Below, piece by piece: positions 1 through 7,058 of a DNA stretch of 11,592 nt; the first letter of the stretch is position 1; each line of letters opens with the position of its first letter. Source of the DNA: CAJPPJ01 sp963545265 (lineage in GTDB: Bacteria; Bacillota_I; Bacilli_A; RF39; UBA660). The stretch spans positions 1 to 11,592 of the forward strand of contig CAUUHY010000018.1 in assembly GCA_963545265.1 (NCBI GenBank), read 5' to 3'. A program made the translations under genes and the position numbers. The notes under the pieces are model-generated. The model saw only the letters and a program-made list of their open reading frames with translations. It made no database searches and was not told where the DNA came from.

Positions 1-1393
1 CTATTTTTCTTAATTTTTCTTCTAATTTTTCTTCTGTAACTTTAGATAAATTATCAGTAGGAACACATTTTAATACTATATAATCTTCATTATTTAATAT
101 AGAATTTTCTATAAAATCACTAAAATCTTTATTAGTTACACTTCTTTTTATTTTTATATCTTCTTCATATCTTAAATATTTAAATATATCATCTTTATCG
201 AGTAAAAGTCTCGATATAACAGATTGAGACAAAGCTAAACCTTTATATGGATTAACTTCTAAAACTTCTTTTTTATCATTAAAACTAATACGTTTTATGT
301 AAGCATCGAGTTTTTCTTTATCAAGACCTTTCTTACTAACTTCCTTTAATGTTTCTTTAAATATATTCAATACTTTATCTATATTTTCTTCTTCTACTCC
401 ATAAAACATAAACATTAAATAATTTAAATAATCTTCTCTTCCACCACATTCAATATTATTAACTAAAGAAGTATCTATTAATTTTTTATGTAAAAGTGAT
501 GTTTTATCAGTTAAATAACTAAAAAAATGATTTAAAATAGTTTTAAATTTAAATTTTTCAATATTTAAAGCTAGTACTAAATCTAACTTATTTTCTTTTT
601 CTTTAGGTACTTCTATTCTAATATCTTTATTTTTTAGTTTTTCAAATTTACCATAATATCTATCTATCTTTTTATATTCATAATTACTAAAGTATTCATC
701 TAACTTATTTAAAGTTTCTTCTATATTTATATCTCCATATAAATAAGTTATAGAATTAGATGGATGATAATTTTTTTGATGAAATTCTTTTAACTTTTCA
801 TTATTTAAGTTAAACATTTCTTCTACATCTCCACCTGAATCATGTTTATAAACACTATTAGGATATAGTTTTTTATATATTTCGTTATAAATAATTCTTT
901 CTTTACTTAATGTCCCCTTCATTTCATTAAAAACTATTCCATTAAAAATTAACTTATCATCTTTATCAAAATCAAGTCTTATACCTTCTCTTTTAAATGT
1001 ATGATCATTTTTATAAATAAGTGGATTAAATACCATATCTAAGTATATATCCATTACCTCTATAAACTTAGTAGAATAATATGTAGAAAAATAGAAATTA
1101 GTAAAAGTTCTATAAGTAGATGCGTTTAATAAAGATAATATTCCAGTAGTTTTTAAATCAGTTAAGATATTTTTTGATGGATATTTTTTACTACCAGAAA
1201 ATACGGAATGTTCTAAAATATGAGCTATACCAGTAGAGTTTTCTAAAAGTGTAAAAAAGTTTATTTTAAATACTAAATTTTTATCATTATTTTTAATAAT
1301 TACAACTTGTGCTTTAGTTTTTTCATGTTGGTAATAATACCCAATACTTTGTATATCCTTTAACTCTTCTTTTTTTATTAATTTAAAATTCAT
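1..1393 (-). CDS. M16C (presequence protease-type) zinc peptidase, C-terminal part beyond window
   Basis: The reading frame is open from the ATG at 1391-1393 to the left edge (464 codons), so about the N-terminal half of a roughly 970-aa family is visible. The inverted zinc motif HILEH lies at residues 58-62, and the distal metal ligand is E157 in NEMKGTLS. That spacing and the text around it (HILEHSVFSGSKKYP, LNASTYRTF) match the PreP/M16C insulinase family rather than the short M16B processing proteases. Such enzymes degrade unstructured peptides inside a closed two-half chamber. No signal peptide is visible, so it is probably cytoplasmic. The start follows a GGAGG site 4 bases upstream and lies 26 bases after the mnmA stop, so it is likely the last visible gene of the tyrS-mnmA operon. 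The physiological substrate is unknown. Confidence 0.9.
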   Translation of the reverse strand, partial: MNFKLIKKEELKDIQSIGYYYQHEKTKAQVVIIKNNDKNLVFKINFFTLLENSTGIAHILEHSVFSGSKKYPSKNILTDLKTTGILSLLNASTYRTFTNFYFSTYYSTKFIEVMDIYLDMVFNPLIYKNDHTFKREGIRLDFDKDDKLIFNGIVFNEMKGTLSKERIIYNEIYKKLYPNSVYKHDSGGDVEEMFNLNNEKLKEFHQKNYHPSNSITYLYGDINIEETLNKLDEYFSNYEYKKIDRYYGKFEKLKNKDIRIEVPKEKENKLDLVLALNIEKFKFKTILNHFFSYLTDKTSLLHKKLIDTSLVNNIECGGREDYLNYLMFMFYGVEEENIDKVLNIFKETLKEVSKKGLDKEKLDAYIKRISFNDKKEVLEVNPYKGLALSQSVISRLLLDKDDIFKYLRYEEDIKIKRSVTNKDFSDFIENSILNNEDYIVLKCVPTDNLSKVTEEKLEEKLRKI

Positions 1394-1419
1394 TAATCCT
1401 CCATAAAAAAGAATTATTT

Positions 1420-2529
1420 CTATATAACATAAGTCATCTCTTTATCATCTTGATAAAGCTTAGAAATAATTCCTCCTCCTATACATATATCATCTTTATA
1501 TATAGCACATACTTGTCCTGGACATACTGCTTTTGCACCATCATAATAAATAAGTATTTTATTATCATCTAAATATTTAATTTCTGCTTTTATATCTTCT
1601 TGTCTATATCTAAATTTACAAGCAACTTCTATTGGTCTTAAATCTGATGTAAAACTTACATCTTCTACTAAACAAGAAGTAGAATATAAATATTTAGAAT
1701 CTTCACTATAAGTAATATATAAAATGTTCTTTTCTAAGTTTTTACCTACAACAAACATTCTATTTTCAGCTCCACCTATATCAAGACCTCTTCTTTGACC
1801 TATTGTATAATACATCAAACCGTTATGAGTTCCTACTTTTTTATTAGTAGCAATATCTATTACATCACCTTTTTTATTTGGAAAATAGTTATTTAAAAAG
1901 TTCTTAAAGTTTCTTTCTCCAATAAAGCATATTCCAGTAGAATCTTTCTTTTTAGCAGTTATTAAATCGTTTTCTAAAGCTATAGCTCTCACTTCAGGTT
2001 TTTCTAAATCTGCTAAAGGAAACAAAACATTTTCAAGTTGTTCTTTAGATAATTTACATAAAAAATAACTTTGATCTTTATTTTTATCTTTTGCTTTCTT
2101 TAAGTAAGAATCTTCCATTTTAGCATAGTGACCTGTTGCAATACAATCAGCTCCTAGTTTAAAAGCTTCTTTTTTAAATAAATCAAATTTTATATATTTA
2201 TTACACATAACATCAGGATTAGGTGTTCTTCCTTTTTTAAGTTCATTTAAAAAGTAAGTAAAAACATCATCCCAATATTCTTTAACAAAATCTATTCTAT
2301 GAAGTTTAATACCTAATTTTTCACATACTTTTAAAGCATCGTTATAATCTTCTTCTTGAGGACATATATCGTGATTTAATAAATCAGGATTTCCCTTAAT
2401 ATCGTTATTAAGAGAAGAATCCCAATTTCTCATAAAAAGACCTTCGACTTCATAACCTTGTTTTTGAAGTAATAATGCTGCAACCGATGAATCTACTCCT
2501 CCACTAATTCCAACTATTACTTTTTTCAT
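1420..2529 (-). CDS. mnmA: tRNA-specific 2-thiouridylase MnmA
   Basis: MnmA makes 2-thiouridine at wobble position 34 of tRNA-Lys, -Glu and -Gln: ATP adenylates U34 and persulfide sulfur is then transferred. The 369-aa length is normal. The PP-loop SGGVDS is at residues 9-14. The two catalytic cysteines are C109 (PDVMCNKYIKF) and C201 (DSTGICFIGER), the standard pair. The C-terminal third carries the beta-barrel region, including GLMYYTIGQRRGL. The ATG overlaps the tyrS stop in an ATGA junction (4 shared bases), so the two genes are almost certainly co-transcribed and translationally coupled. The stop is TAG at 1420-1422. The sulfur donor desulfurase is not in the window. Confidence 0.97.
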   Translation of the reverse strand: MKKVIVGISGGVDSSVAALLLQKQGYEVEGLFMRNWDSSLNNDIKGNPDLLNHDICPQEEDYNDALKVCEKLGIKLHRIDFVKEYWDDVFTYFLNELKKGRTPNPDVMCNKYIKFDLFKKEAFKLGADCIATGHYAKMEDSYLKKAKDKNKDQSYFLCKLSKEQLENVLFPLADLEKPEVRAIALENDLITAKKKDSTGICFIGERNFKNFLNNYFPNKKGDVIDIATNKKVGTHNGLMYYTIGQRRGLDIGGAENRMFVVGKNLEKNILYITYSEDSKYLYSTSCLVEDVSFTSDLRPIEVACKFRYRQEDIKAEIKYLDDNKILIYYDGAKAVCPGQVCAIYKDDICIGGGIISKLYQDDKEMTYVI

Positions 2530-3719
2530 TCTGCTACTACCTTTAAAAATGTCTTTTTACCTTTTTTAATAATAATTTCATCTTCTAAATTAATTTCATA
2601 GTTAGGATCTAATATCTTTTCATCATTAATCATTATTCCACCTTGAACTACATTTCTTCTAGCTTCAGCTTTTGATGGTAAAAGTTTTGTTTCTACAAGT
2701 AAATCTAAGATATTATATCTACCCTTATTTAAATTTATACTAGGCATATTAGAAGAGTCCCCCTTAGAAAATACTTCTTCTGATATTTTTTCAGCTTCTT
2801 TAGCATCTTCTTCTCCTCTTATAAATTTAGTTACTTCATAAGCCATTTCTTTTTTAGCTTTAACTATATCTTTTTCACATATTTCATCTATATAATCACA
2901 TTCTAAATCAGTAAAGAAATAGAATAACTTTTTAACATCTTTATCATCCATATTAATTAATTGTTGATAAAAATCATATGCAGATATTTTATTTTTATCT
3001 ACCCAAAGTGCATTACCTGCACTTTTTCCCATCTTTTTACCTTGAGAATCTACTAAAAGTGGTGATGTAAATACATAAGCTTCTCCTAAATCAAATTTTT
3101 TGATTAACTCAGTACCTGCTAAAATATTAGACCACTGATCTGATCCACCAATTTGTACTTTACAATCAAAGTTTTTATATAAGTGATAAAAGTCATATGC
3201 TTGAAGTAAAGAATATCCCATTTCTAAAAATGTTAAACCACCTGCTTCTAAACGAGTTTTATTAGAATCTGATGAAAGCATTTGATTAACATTAAATTTA
3301 GAACCAACATCTCTCATAAATTCCATAAATTTTAAATTAAGTAACCAATCTGAGTTATCTAAAATTTGGCACTTATTTTCACCTTCAAAACTTAAAAATG
3401 GCATAAGTGTTTTCTTTAAATTTTCTTTATTTTTATTAACTTGTTCAAAAGTAAGTGCTACTCTTTCTACTTTTCTTCCTGTAGGATCTCCAACTATACC
3501 TGTAGCTCCTCCGATAACAATAATAGGTTTATGACCCATCTTTTGTAATCTTCTTGCTAAAGTAATTGGAAATAAATGCCCTATATGAATAGAGTCAGCT
3601 GTAGGATCAACACCTAAATAAAAAGTAATAGAATTATTATTAATTAGTTCTTCTAATTTTTCAATATTATTACTTTGATATACATATCCTCTTCTTTTTA
3701 GTTCATCAAAATTTCTCAT
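2526..3719 (-). CDS. tyrS: tyrosyl-tRNA synthetase
   Basis: This class I synthetase charges tRNA-Tyr with tyrosine in the cytoplasm. The 397-aa protein has the HIGH signature at residues 45-48, the tyrosine-pocket segments around MGYSLLQAYDF (168-177) and QIGGSDQW (189-196), the KMSKS-loop equivalent KMGKS at 229-233, and a C-terminal S4-type RNA-binding domain from about residue 336 to the end. Length and domain order are normal for bacterial TyrRS. The ATG follows a GAAGG site. An extended -10 element upstream gives it its own short leader, so no T-box fits in this leader. Its stop codon overlaps the start of mnmA. Confidence 0.97.
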   Translation of the reverse strand: MRNFDELKRRGYVYQSNNIEKLEELINNNSITFYLGVDPTADSIHIGHLFPITLARRLQKMGHKPIIVIGGATGIVGDPTGRKVERVALTFEQVNKNKENLKKTLMPFLSFEGENKCQILDNSDWLLNLKFMEFMRDVGSKFNVNQMLSSDSNKTRLEAGGLTFLEMGYSLLQAYDFYHLYKNFDCKVQIGGSDQWSNILAGTELIKKFDLGEAYVFTSPLLVDSQGKKMGKSAGNALWVDKNKISAYDFYQQLINMDDKDVKKLFYFFTDLECDYIDEICEKDIVKAKKEMAYEVTKFIRGEEDAKEAEKISEEVFSKGDSSNMPSINLNKGRYNILDLLVETKLLPSKAEARRNVVQGGIMINDEKILDPNYEINLEDEIIIKKGKKTFLKVVAE

Positions 3720-3744
3720 ATATTTGACCTTCTCTTTCCTTGAT

Positions 3745-3753
3745 ATTATAACA
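3745..3753 (-). promoter_or_regulatory. extended -10 promoter element of tyrS-mnmA
   Basis: Read on the minus strand this is TGTTATAAT, a consensus extended -10 (TGn plus TATAAT). No good -35 is visible 16-18 bases upstream, as is common with extended -10 promoters. The predicted start near 3738 leaves a leader of about 18-20 bases before the tyrS ATG. The element lies just beyond the stop of the 84-aa membrane gene, so tyrS can be expressed independently of the three genes upstream. Confidence 0.6.
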
Positions 3754-3760
3754 TATTTTT

Positions 3761-4015
3761 TTAACTACGTTTGATTTTAATAAGTATCAAACCAAAAATA
3801 AACCAATATAAAAACGAAACTACATATAATAATTTGTTTTTAGGTTTTATAGATAAAAATATTAAAGAAAAAATCCCTCCCATTACACAAAATAAAGTAA
3901 TAATAAATTCGCTTAATTTTTTCTTTAATAACTTATTAAAAATACTTATAAAAATAAATAAGATTATATTAATAAAAATAATATAATCTATTAATAAGTT
4001 AATTAGTAAATTCAT
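3761..4015 (-). CDS. small three-span membrane protein, possibly DUF1294-like
   Basis: The 84-aa protein is very hydrophobic, with predicted membrane spans near residues 4-28, 37-55 and 62-80, separated by lysine-rich turns (KLLKKKLSE; KPKNK) and ending in KIKRS. The central layout, a short basic loop with a Ser-Glu, then a GG-containing helix followed by a K-x-K-N-K turn, recalls DUF1294 membrane proteins, but the match is weak and made by eye. It starts 4 bases after the 174-aa membrane gene, with an AAAGG site inside the end of that gene, so it is the third gene of a three-gene cluster. The opposite strand also has an open frame here, but it lacks a ribosome site. Function unknown. Confidence 0.65.
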   Translation of the reverse strand: MNLLINLLIDYIIFINIILFIFISIFNKLLKKKLSEFIITLFCVMGGIFSLIFLSIKPKNKLLYVVSFLYWFIFGLILIKIKRS

Positions 4016-4019
4016 TTTT

Positions 4020-4544
4020 CTAATACCTTTCTTTTTTTATACCAAATATAAAATTCATATTAGCTAAAACATACACCAACAACATAATAAATATCTTTTG
4101 ATTTATATCTATATTAAGTAATAAAATTAAAGGTGATACAGTCATAACACAATAGTTAAAAAGATTTAAATAAAAACCATCACTTAATTTATCTAATTTT
4201 GAAAATTTATTAACTAAAGATAAAATTATATATATTATTAAAATTATACTAATATTAAATTTTAAAATATCTACAGATATAAATAATACTATACCAAGAA
4301 CTAATAATAAAACTGGAACTATTAAATCTATATATTCGTATGGATTTTTTTTATTTTCAACTTTTTTAATTTTATTAATAAATTTAATAATTTTAAATAT
4401 TGAAACTGATATAAAAAACACTCCAAAAACTAATGATGATAGTCCATATATTTTTTTCTCAAATAATAATATACCAAAAGCATAAATAACAAAAAAGATA
4501 TTTATTAACATTTCTCCCATAAAAGATTTAAATAAATTTTTCAT
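4020..4544 (-). CDS. six-span membrane protein, unrecognised
   Basis: The 174-aa protein has about six hydrophobic segments (near residues 12-28, 34-55, 72-91, 97-112, 125-143 and 150-168), with a lysine-rich cytoplasmic-type loop around 52-68 (KIKKVENKKN). No catalytic or transport motif is visible and I do not recognise the family. The ATG has an excellent AGGAGG site and lies 17 bases after the stop of the 274-aa gene, so the two are probably one transcript. Together with the 84-aa gene it forms a membrane-protein cluster placed between rpsT and tyrS. Confidence 0.75.
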   Translation of the reverse strand: MKNLFKSFMGEMLINIFFVIYAFGILLFEKKIYGLSSLVFGVFFISVSIFKIIKFINKIKKVENKKNPYEYIDLIVPVLLLVLGIVLFISVDILKFNISIILIIYIILSLVNKFSKLDKLSDGFYLNLFNYCVMTVSPLILLLNIDINQKIFIMLLVYVLANMNFIFGIKKERY

Positions 4545-4561
4545 AATTCCTCCTAATTAAA

Positions 4562-5386
4562 TTATACCACGATATAGTCAAAATATTTTTTTAGATAATC
4601 AATATCAAAGTCTATATTATAAAAATATACTAAATAATAATAATTTTTAACTTTTTTTATTAAAATTATATACTTATCTATTTTTTTTAAATAAAATTCT
4701 TTATATTTCTCATAATTTTCTTCATTAATTTTATCTAATATTTTAATAACTATTCTTTTATTATCTTTTTCAAGTCTTATAACATTATCGAGTCCTACTA
4801 CTTCTTTTTCCTGATAATCACTCTCTAAATTTAACTTTAATTTCAAATTTTTATAATTTATATATCCAGTTAAATGATTATCTTTTAATTCTAATTTTTC
4901 AAATTTTACATTTTCTTCTTTATAATCTATAAAACTTTTCATAACATTAAAATTAAAAGAATATTTATCACTAATGACTTCCATTACTAAATTATTTTTT
5001 ATTAAATATGCATGTATTTTATCTTTTTCATCTATATAAGAGAAAACTTGTAACTTTTTATATGTAATAACACCTTTAGTTTTAAAATTTTTATATTGTT
5101 TAATATGTTCACTCAAAATAAAATTATGACTATAAAATAATTTAATATTTATATCATCATTATATAAATCTAAGTAGAAACTATTTTTTCTATTTATTAA
5201 ACCTTTTGGTAAATATAAAGAATATCTTTTATTAATAACTGTGTTAAGTTTATATTCTTCTTTTTCTTTTATTTTATATAAAGGCTTATTATTTAAATAA
5301 ACGTCATCATTAATAAGAAAATCTAATGCTAAAAAAATTAAACTTAAAGCTGTAAAGAAAATTATTATTATTCCTATTTTTTTCAT
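4562..5386 (-). CDS. membrane-anchored extracytoplasmic protein, unrecognised
   Basis: The 274-aa protein has one N-terminal hydrophobic segment (about residues 4-24) after MKK. It has no lipobox cysteine and no clear signal-peptidase I site, so a single N-terminal anchor with the rest outside is the likely topology. The remainder is rich in Lys, Asp, Asn and Tyr, with alternating hydrophobic stretches suggesting beta-structure. No family motif is recognised. The ATG has no Shine-Dalgarno sequence. Instead a TATAAT lies 6 bases upstream, which would place the transcript start at or near the ATG (see findings). It follows the rpsT terminator, so it probably begins a separate transcript with the two membrane genes downstream. 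Confidence 0.75.
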   Translation of the reverse strand: MKKIGIIIIFFTALSLIFLALDFLINDDVYLNNKPLYKIKEKEEYKLNTVINKRYSLYLPKGLINRKNSFYLDLYNDDINIKLFYSHNFILSEHIKQYKNFKTKGVITYKKLQVFSYIDEKDKIHAYLIKNNLVMEVISDKYSFNFNVMKSFIDYKEENVKFEKLELKDNHLTGYINYKNLKLKLNLESDYQEKEVVGLDNVIRLEKDNKRIVIKILDKINEENYEKYKEFYLKKIDKYIILIKKVKNYYYLVYFYNIDFDIDYLKKYFDYIVV

Positions 5387-5392
5387 AACTTA

Positions 5393-5398
5393 ATTATA
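5393..5398 (-). promoter_or_regulatory. possible -10 of the 274-aa gene (leaderless start)
   Basis: The minus strand reads TATAAT, ending 6 bases before the ATG at 5384-5386. The usual -10 to start distance would put the 5' end at the A of the ATG. No convincing -35 is seen; the upstream DNA is the T run and stem of the rpsT terminator. In such AT-rich DNA a TATAAT can arise by chance. Confidence 0.35.
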
Positions 5399-5406
5399 AA
5401 TCATAT

Positions 5407-5441
5407 TAAAAAAAAATAACACATTTATATAACGTGTTATT
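5407..5441 (-). terminator. rho-independent terminator after rpsT
   Basis: On the minus strand an 8-bp stem AATAACAC/GTGTTATT encloses an 11-base loop and is followed at once by a run of T. The stem begins inside the rpsT stop codon. It closes the rplU-prp-rpmA-rpsT transcript. Confidence 0.85.
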
Positions 5442-5700
5442 TTCCTAATTTATTTAATTTTAATTGTAATTTTTGTTTTTGTCTTGCAGCTTTGTTTTTA
5501 TGAATTAATCCCTTAGATTTAGCTTTATCTATGTTTTTAATAGCTGTTTTAACTATTTCTAATGAATTTTCGTCTGAATTAGCTAGTGCCTTATTAGCTT
5601 TTTTGTAAGCACTTTTAGCTGGTGCTAAAACTAATCCATTTCTTGTTTTTTTCTTAGCTGAAGTTTTAATTCTTTTAATTGCACTTTTAATATTTGCCAT
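5437..5700 (-). CDS. rpsT: 30S ribosomal protein S20
   Basis: S20 is a primary 16S rRNA-binding protein of the small subunit. The 87-aa sequence begins MANIKSAIKRIKTSAKKKTR, the typical basic N-terminus, and shows the helical Lys/Ala-rich pattern with the IHKNKAARQKQKL segment near residues 71-83. Length is normal. The ATG follows an AAGGAG site and lies 19 bases after the rpmA stop, so rpsT is carried as the last gene of the rplU operon, a placement different from the more usual rplU-prp-rpmA-obgE order. A terminator overlaps its stop codon. Confidence 0.97.
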   Translation of the reverse strand: MANIKSAIKRIKTSAKKKTRNGLVLAPAKSAYKKANKALANSDENSLEIVKTAIKNIDKAKSKGLIHKNKAARQKQKLQLKLNKLGK

Positions 5701-5719
5701 TATTTTCTCCTTCTTCTAA

Positions 5720-6004
5720 TTAATTTTCTATAGGATAACAACTAGCTTGTTTCTTATCTCTTCCTACTCTTTCAAATTTTACTACACCATTTACTACTGT
5801 ATATAAAGTATCATCTTTACCTTTTCTTACATTTTCCCCAGGTAGTATTCTTGTTCCTCTTTGTCTATAAATAATAGAACCAGCCTTAGCAAATTGTCCA
5901 TCTGCTACTTTTGCTCCAAGTCTTTTACCAGCTGAATCTCTACCATTTGAAGTTGAACCTCCACCTTTATGATGAGCAAATAATTGGATGTTTAATTTTA
6001 ACAT
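5720..6004 (-). CDS. rpmA: 50S ribosomal protein L27 with cleavable N-terminal extension
   Basis: L27 sits near the peptidyl-transferase centre, its N-terminal tail reaching toward the tRNA ends. The 94-aa precursor starts MLKLNIQLFAHHKGGGSTSN. In Bacillota the segment through the Phe (LNIQLF) is removed by the Prp protease before L27 can function, leaving AHHKGGG as the mature N-terminus. The rest (GRDSAGKRLGAK, GSIIYRQRGTR) is canonical. The gene starts inside the end of prp with 7 bases of overlap, and its AGGAGG site encodes the last residues of Prp, which couples the substrate to its protease. Confidence 0.97.
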   Translation of the reverse strand: MLKLNIQLFAHHKGGGSTSNGRDSAGKRLGAKVADGQFAKAGSIIYRQRGTRILPGENVRKGKDDTLYTVVNGVVKFERVGRDKKQASCYPIEN

Positions 6005-6312
6005 ATTTCCTCCTCTATTTTTAAGTTTTTTGGATATTGTTCTTCTAAATCTCTTAGTAACATAAGCATATTATCTATTAAAGTATCAACTATCTTATTA
6101 TTATTTATAATATTAATTTCCACTTTATCTTTAGTTAATTTTTCTTTTATATCACCTTTAGATAACAATTCTATTCCATTTATTGTAGTAATCATAATAC
6201 TTGATATTGCACTACAAACGATATCTTTACCAATAATATCATACATACTATGACCTAAAAAAGTAATTTTAGATATCTTCTCTTGATTCTTTAATATTTT
6301 TATTCGAACCAT
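5998..6312 (-). CDS. prp: ribosomal-processing cysteine protease Prp
   Basis: Prp (formerly DUF464/YsxB) is the cysteine protease that trims the N-terminal extension from L27 in Bacillota and related phyla. The 104-aa protein carries the catalytic histidine in LGH (H21) and the catalytic cysteine in KDIVCSAIS (C33), with the family's usual 12-residue spacing and length. It lies between rplU and rpmA, its normal place. Its ATG shares one base with the rplU stop (TAATG), and its end overlaps rpmA. The uncleaved L27 precursor encoded next door supports the assignment. Confidence 0.95.
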   Translation of the reverse strand: MVRIKILKNQEKISKITFLGHSMYDIIGKDIVCSAISSIMITTINGIELLSKGDIKEKLTKDKVEINIINNNKIVDTLIDNMLMLLRDLEEQYPKNLKIEEEIC

Positions 6313-6614
6313 TATTTACTAATTTTTTCAATTATTAATTTAGTATATGGTTGTCTATGTCCTTGAGTCTTTCTAGTAGATCTTTGTTTTGTAACATAAG
6401 TAAAGATTCTTATTTTCTTACCTTTTCCATGTTTTTCAACTTTTGCTTCTACTTTAGCTCCTTTAACATAAGGACTTCCAACTTCGCTATCAAGCATTAA
6501 TACTTCATCAAAAGTAACTTTTTGACCTGGTTCTACATTAAGTTTTTCAACATAAATCACGTCGTTTTCTTTTACGTAGTATTCTTTTCCACCTGTTCTT
6601 ATTACAGCATTCAT
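6312..6614 (-). CDS. rplU: 50S ribosomal protein L21
   Basis: L21 is a large-subunit protein that binds 23S rRNA. The 100-aa sequence starts MNAVIRTGGKEYYV and ends with the signature region KTQGHRQPYTKLIIEKI (residues 82-98); length is normal. It is the first gene of the operon, with a GGGAGG site before the ATG and a structured leader upstream consistent with autogenous control by an L21 leader. Confidence 0.97.
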   Translation of the reverse strand: MNAVIRTGGKEYYVKENDVIYVEKLNVEPGQKVTFDEVLMLDSEVGSPYVKGAKVEAKVEKHGKGKKIRIFTYVTKQRSTRKTQGHRQPYTKLIIEKISK

Positions 6615-6630
6615 TATATTTCCTCCCTAT

Positions 6631-6701
6631 CTTAAGACTCGCTTTTAAGGTGCATATGCTTAAAACCTTTTCAATGCGGTTTGAAGTAAGAGGCTTCAAA
6701 C
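6631..6701 (-). promoter_or_regulatory. structured 5' leader of rplU (L21-leader candidate)
   Basis: On the minus strand the first hairpin has an 8-bp stem GTTTGAAG/CTTCAAAC (6679-6701). It is followed directly by a second element: outer CGC/GCG (6676-6678 with 6640-6642), inner AAGGT/ACCTT (6665-6669 with 6647-6651), and a palindrome GCATATGC (6652-6659) in its loop. Position before rplU and this layout fit the L21 leader described in Bacillota, thought to bind L21 and repress the operon. The match is from memory and not tested against a covariance model. The upstream hairpin is not followed by a T run, so it is not a simple terminator. Confidence 0.7.
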
Positions 6702-6708
6702 ATCTATA

Positions 6709-6736
6709 ATTATAACATAATTTATTTTTTTTTCAA
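6709..6736 (-). promoter_or_regulatory. promoter of the rplU-prp-rpmA-rpsT operon
   Basis: On the minus strand TTGAAA (6731-6736) is separated by 16 bases from TATAAT (6709-6714), which is preceded by TG-T, giving an extended -10. The predicted start near 6702 coincides with the first base of the leader hairpins. Confidence 0.8.
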
Positions 6737-6753
6737 TAATTGTTAATTTTTTA

Positions 6754-6782
6754 TTGAAGTTATTTTTAACTTATGCTATCAT
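6754..6782 (+). promoter_or_regulatory. promoter of the tRNA pair
   Basis: TTGAAG (6754-6759), a 17-base spacer, and TATCAT (6777-6782) preceded by TGC, an extended -10. Transcription would start near 6789, a few bases before the first tRNA. It is divergent from the rplU promoter. Confidence 0.7.
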
Positions 6783-6794
6783 TTTAATTGTGAT

Positions 6795-6871
6795 GGACCC
6801 TTAGCTCAGTTGGTTAGAGCATCCGGCTCATAACCGGACGGTCATAGGTTCGAGTCCTATAGGGTCCACCA
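6795..6871 (+). tRNA. tRNA with CAU anticodon, probably tRNA-Ile2 (lysidine type)
   Basis: A complete 77-base cloverleaf: acceptor GGACCCT/AGGGTCC, D arm GCTC/GAGC, anticodon stem TCCGG/CCGGA with loop CTCATAA (anticodon CAT), T arm ATAGG/CCTAT with TTCGAGT, discriminator A, and an encoded CCA. The first acceptor pair is G-C, so it is not an initiator tRNA. The loop CTCATAA and the GGACC-type acceptor resemble Bacillota tRNA-Ile2, in which TilS converts C34 to lysidine to read AUA, rather than elongator tRNA-Met, whose loop is usually TTCATAC. The tRNA call is certain; the isoacceptor call is probable. Confidence 0.95.
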
Positions 6872-6897
6872 TTTTATTTTATTATTAAATCATGCAT

Positions 6898-6980
6898 GCG
6901 GGTGTGGCGGAATTGGCAGACGCGCTAGACTTAGGATCTAGTTCCTCGGAGTGCAGGTTCAAGTCCTGTCACCCGCACCA
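6898..6980 (+). tRNA. tRNA-Leu (anticodon UAG)
   Basis: An 83-base class II tRNA with acceptor GCGGGTG/CACCCGC, discriminator A and encoded CCA. The anticodon stem CTAGA/TCTAG holds the loop CTTAGGA (anticodon TAG). A variable arm with a short stem (GTTCCTCGGAGT region) and T arm GCAGG/CCTGT with TTCAAGT (the last pair of the stem is a G-T wobble) complete it. It follows the CAU tRNA by 26 bases and shares its promoter and terminator. Confidence 0.97.
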
Positions 6981-6991
6981 ATTAATAAATT

Positions 6992-7021
6992 AAAGAAATT
7001 ATTAAAATAATTTCTTTTTTT
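6992..7021 (+). terminator. terminator of the tRNA operon
   Basis: A perfect inverted repeat, AAAGAAATTATT/AATAATTTCTTT, is followed by TTTT, starting 12 bases after the tRNA-Leu CCA. Confidence 0.85.
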
Positions 7022-7058
7022 ATTTTTAAAATGTTAATATTATAATTAGGAGGAATAT

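Noticed and set aside
3771..3986. Plus-strand open frame of 71 codons
   Set aside because: Mirror of the minus-strand 84-aa membrane gene; no ribosome site and no fit with the surrounding operon.
7041..7046. TATAAT as promoter of the lipoprotein gene
   Set aside because: The predicted transcript start would fall inside or after the ribosome site, and the upstream -35 position is occupied by the tRNA terminator. The gene may rely on readthrough or a weaker site.
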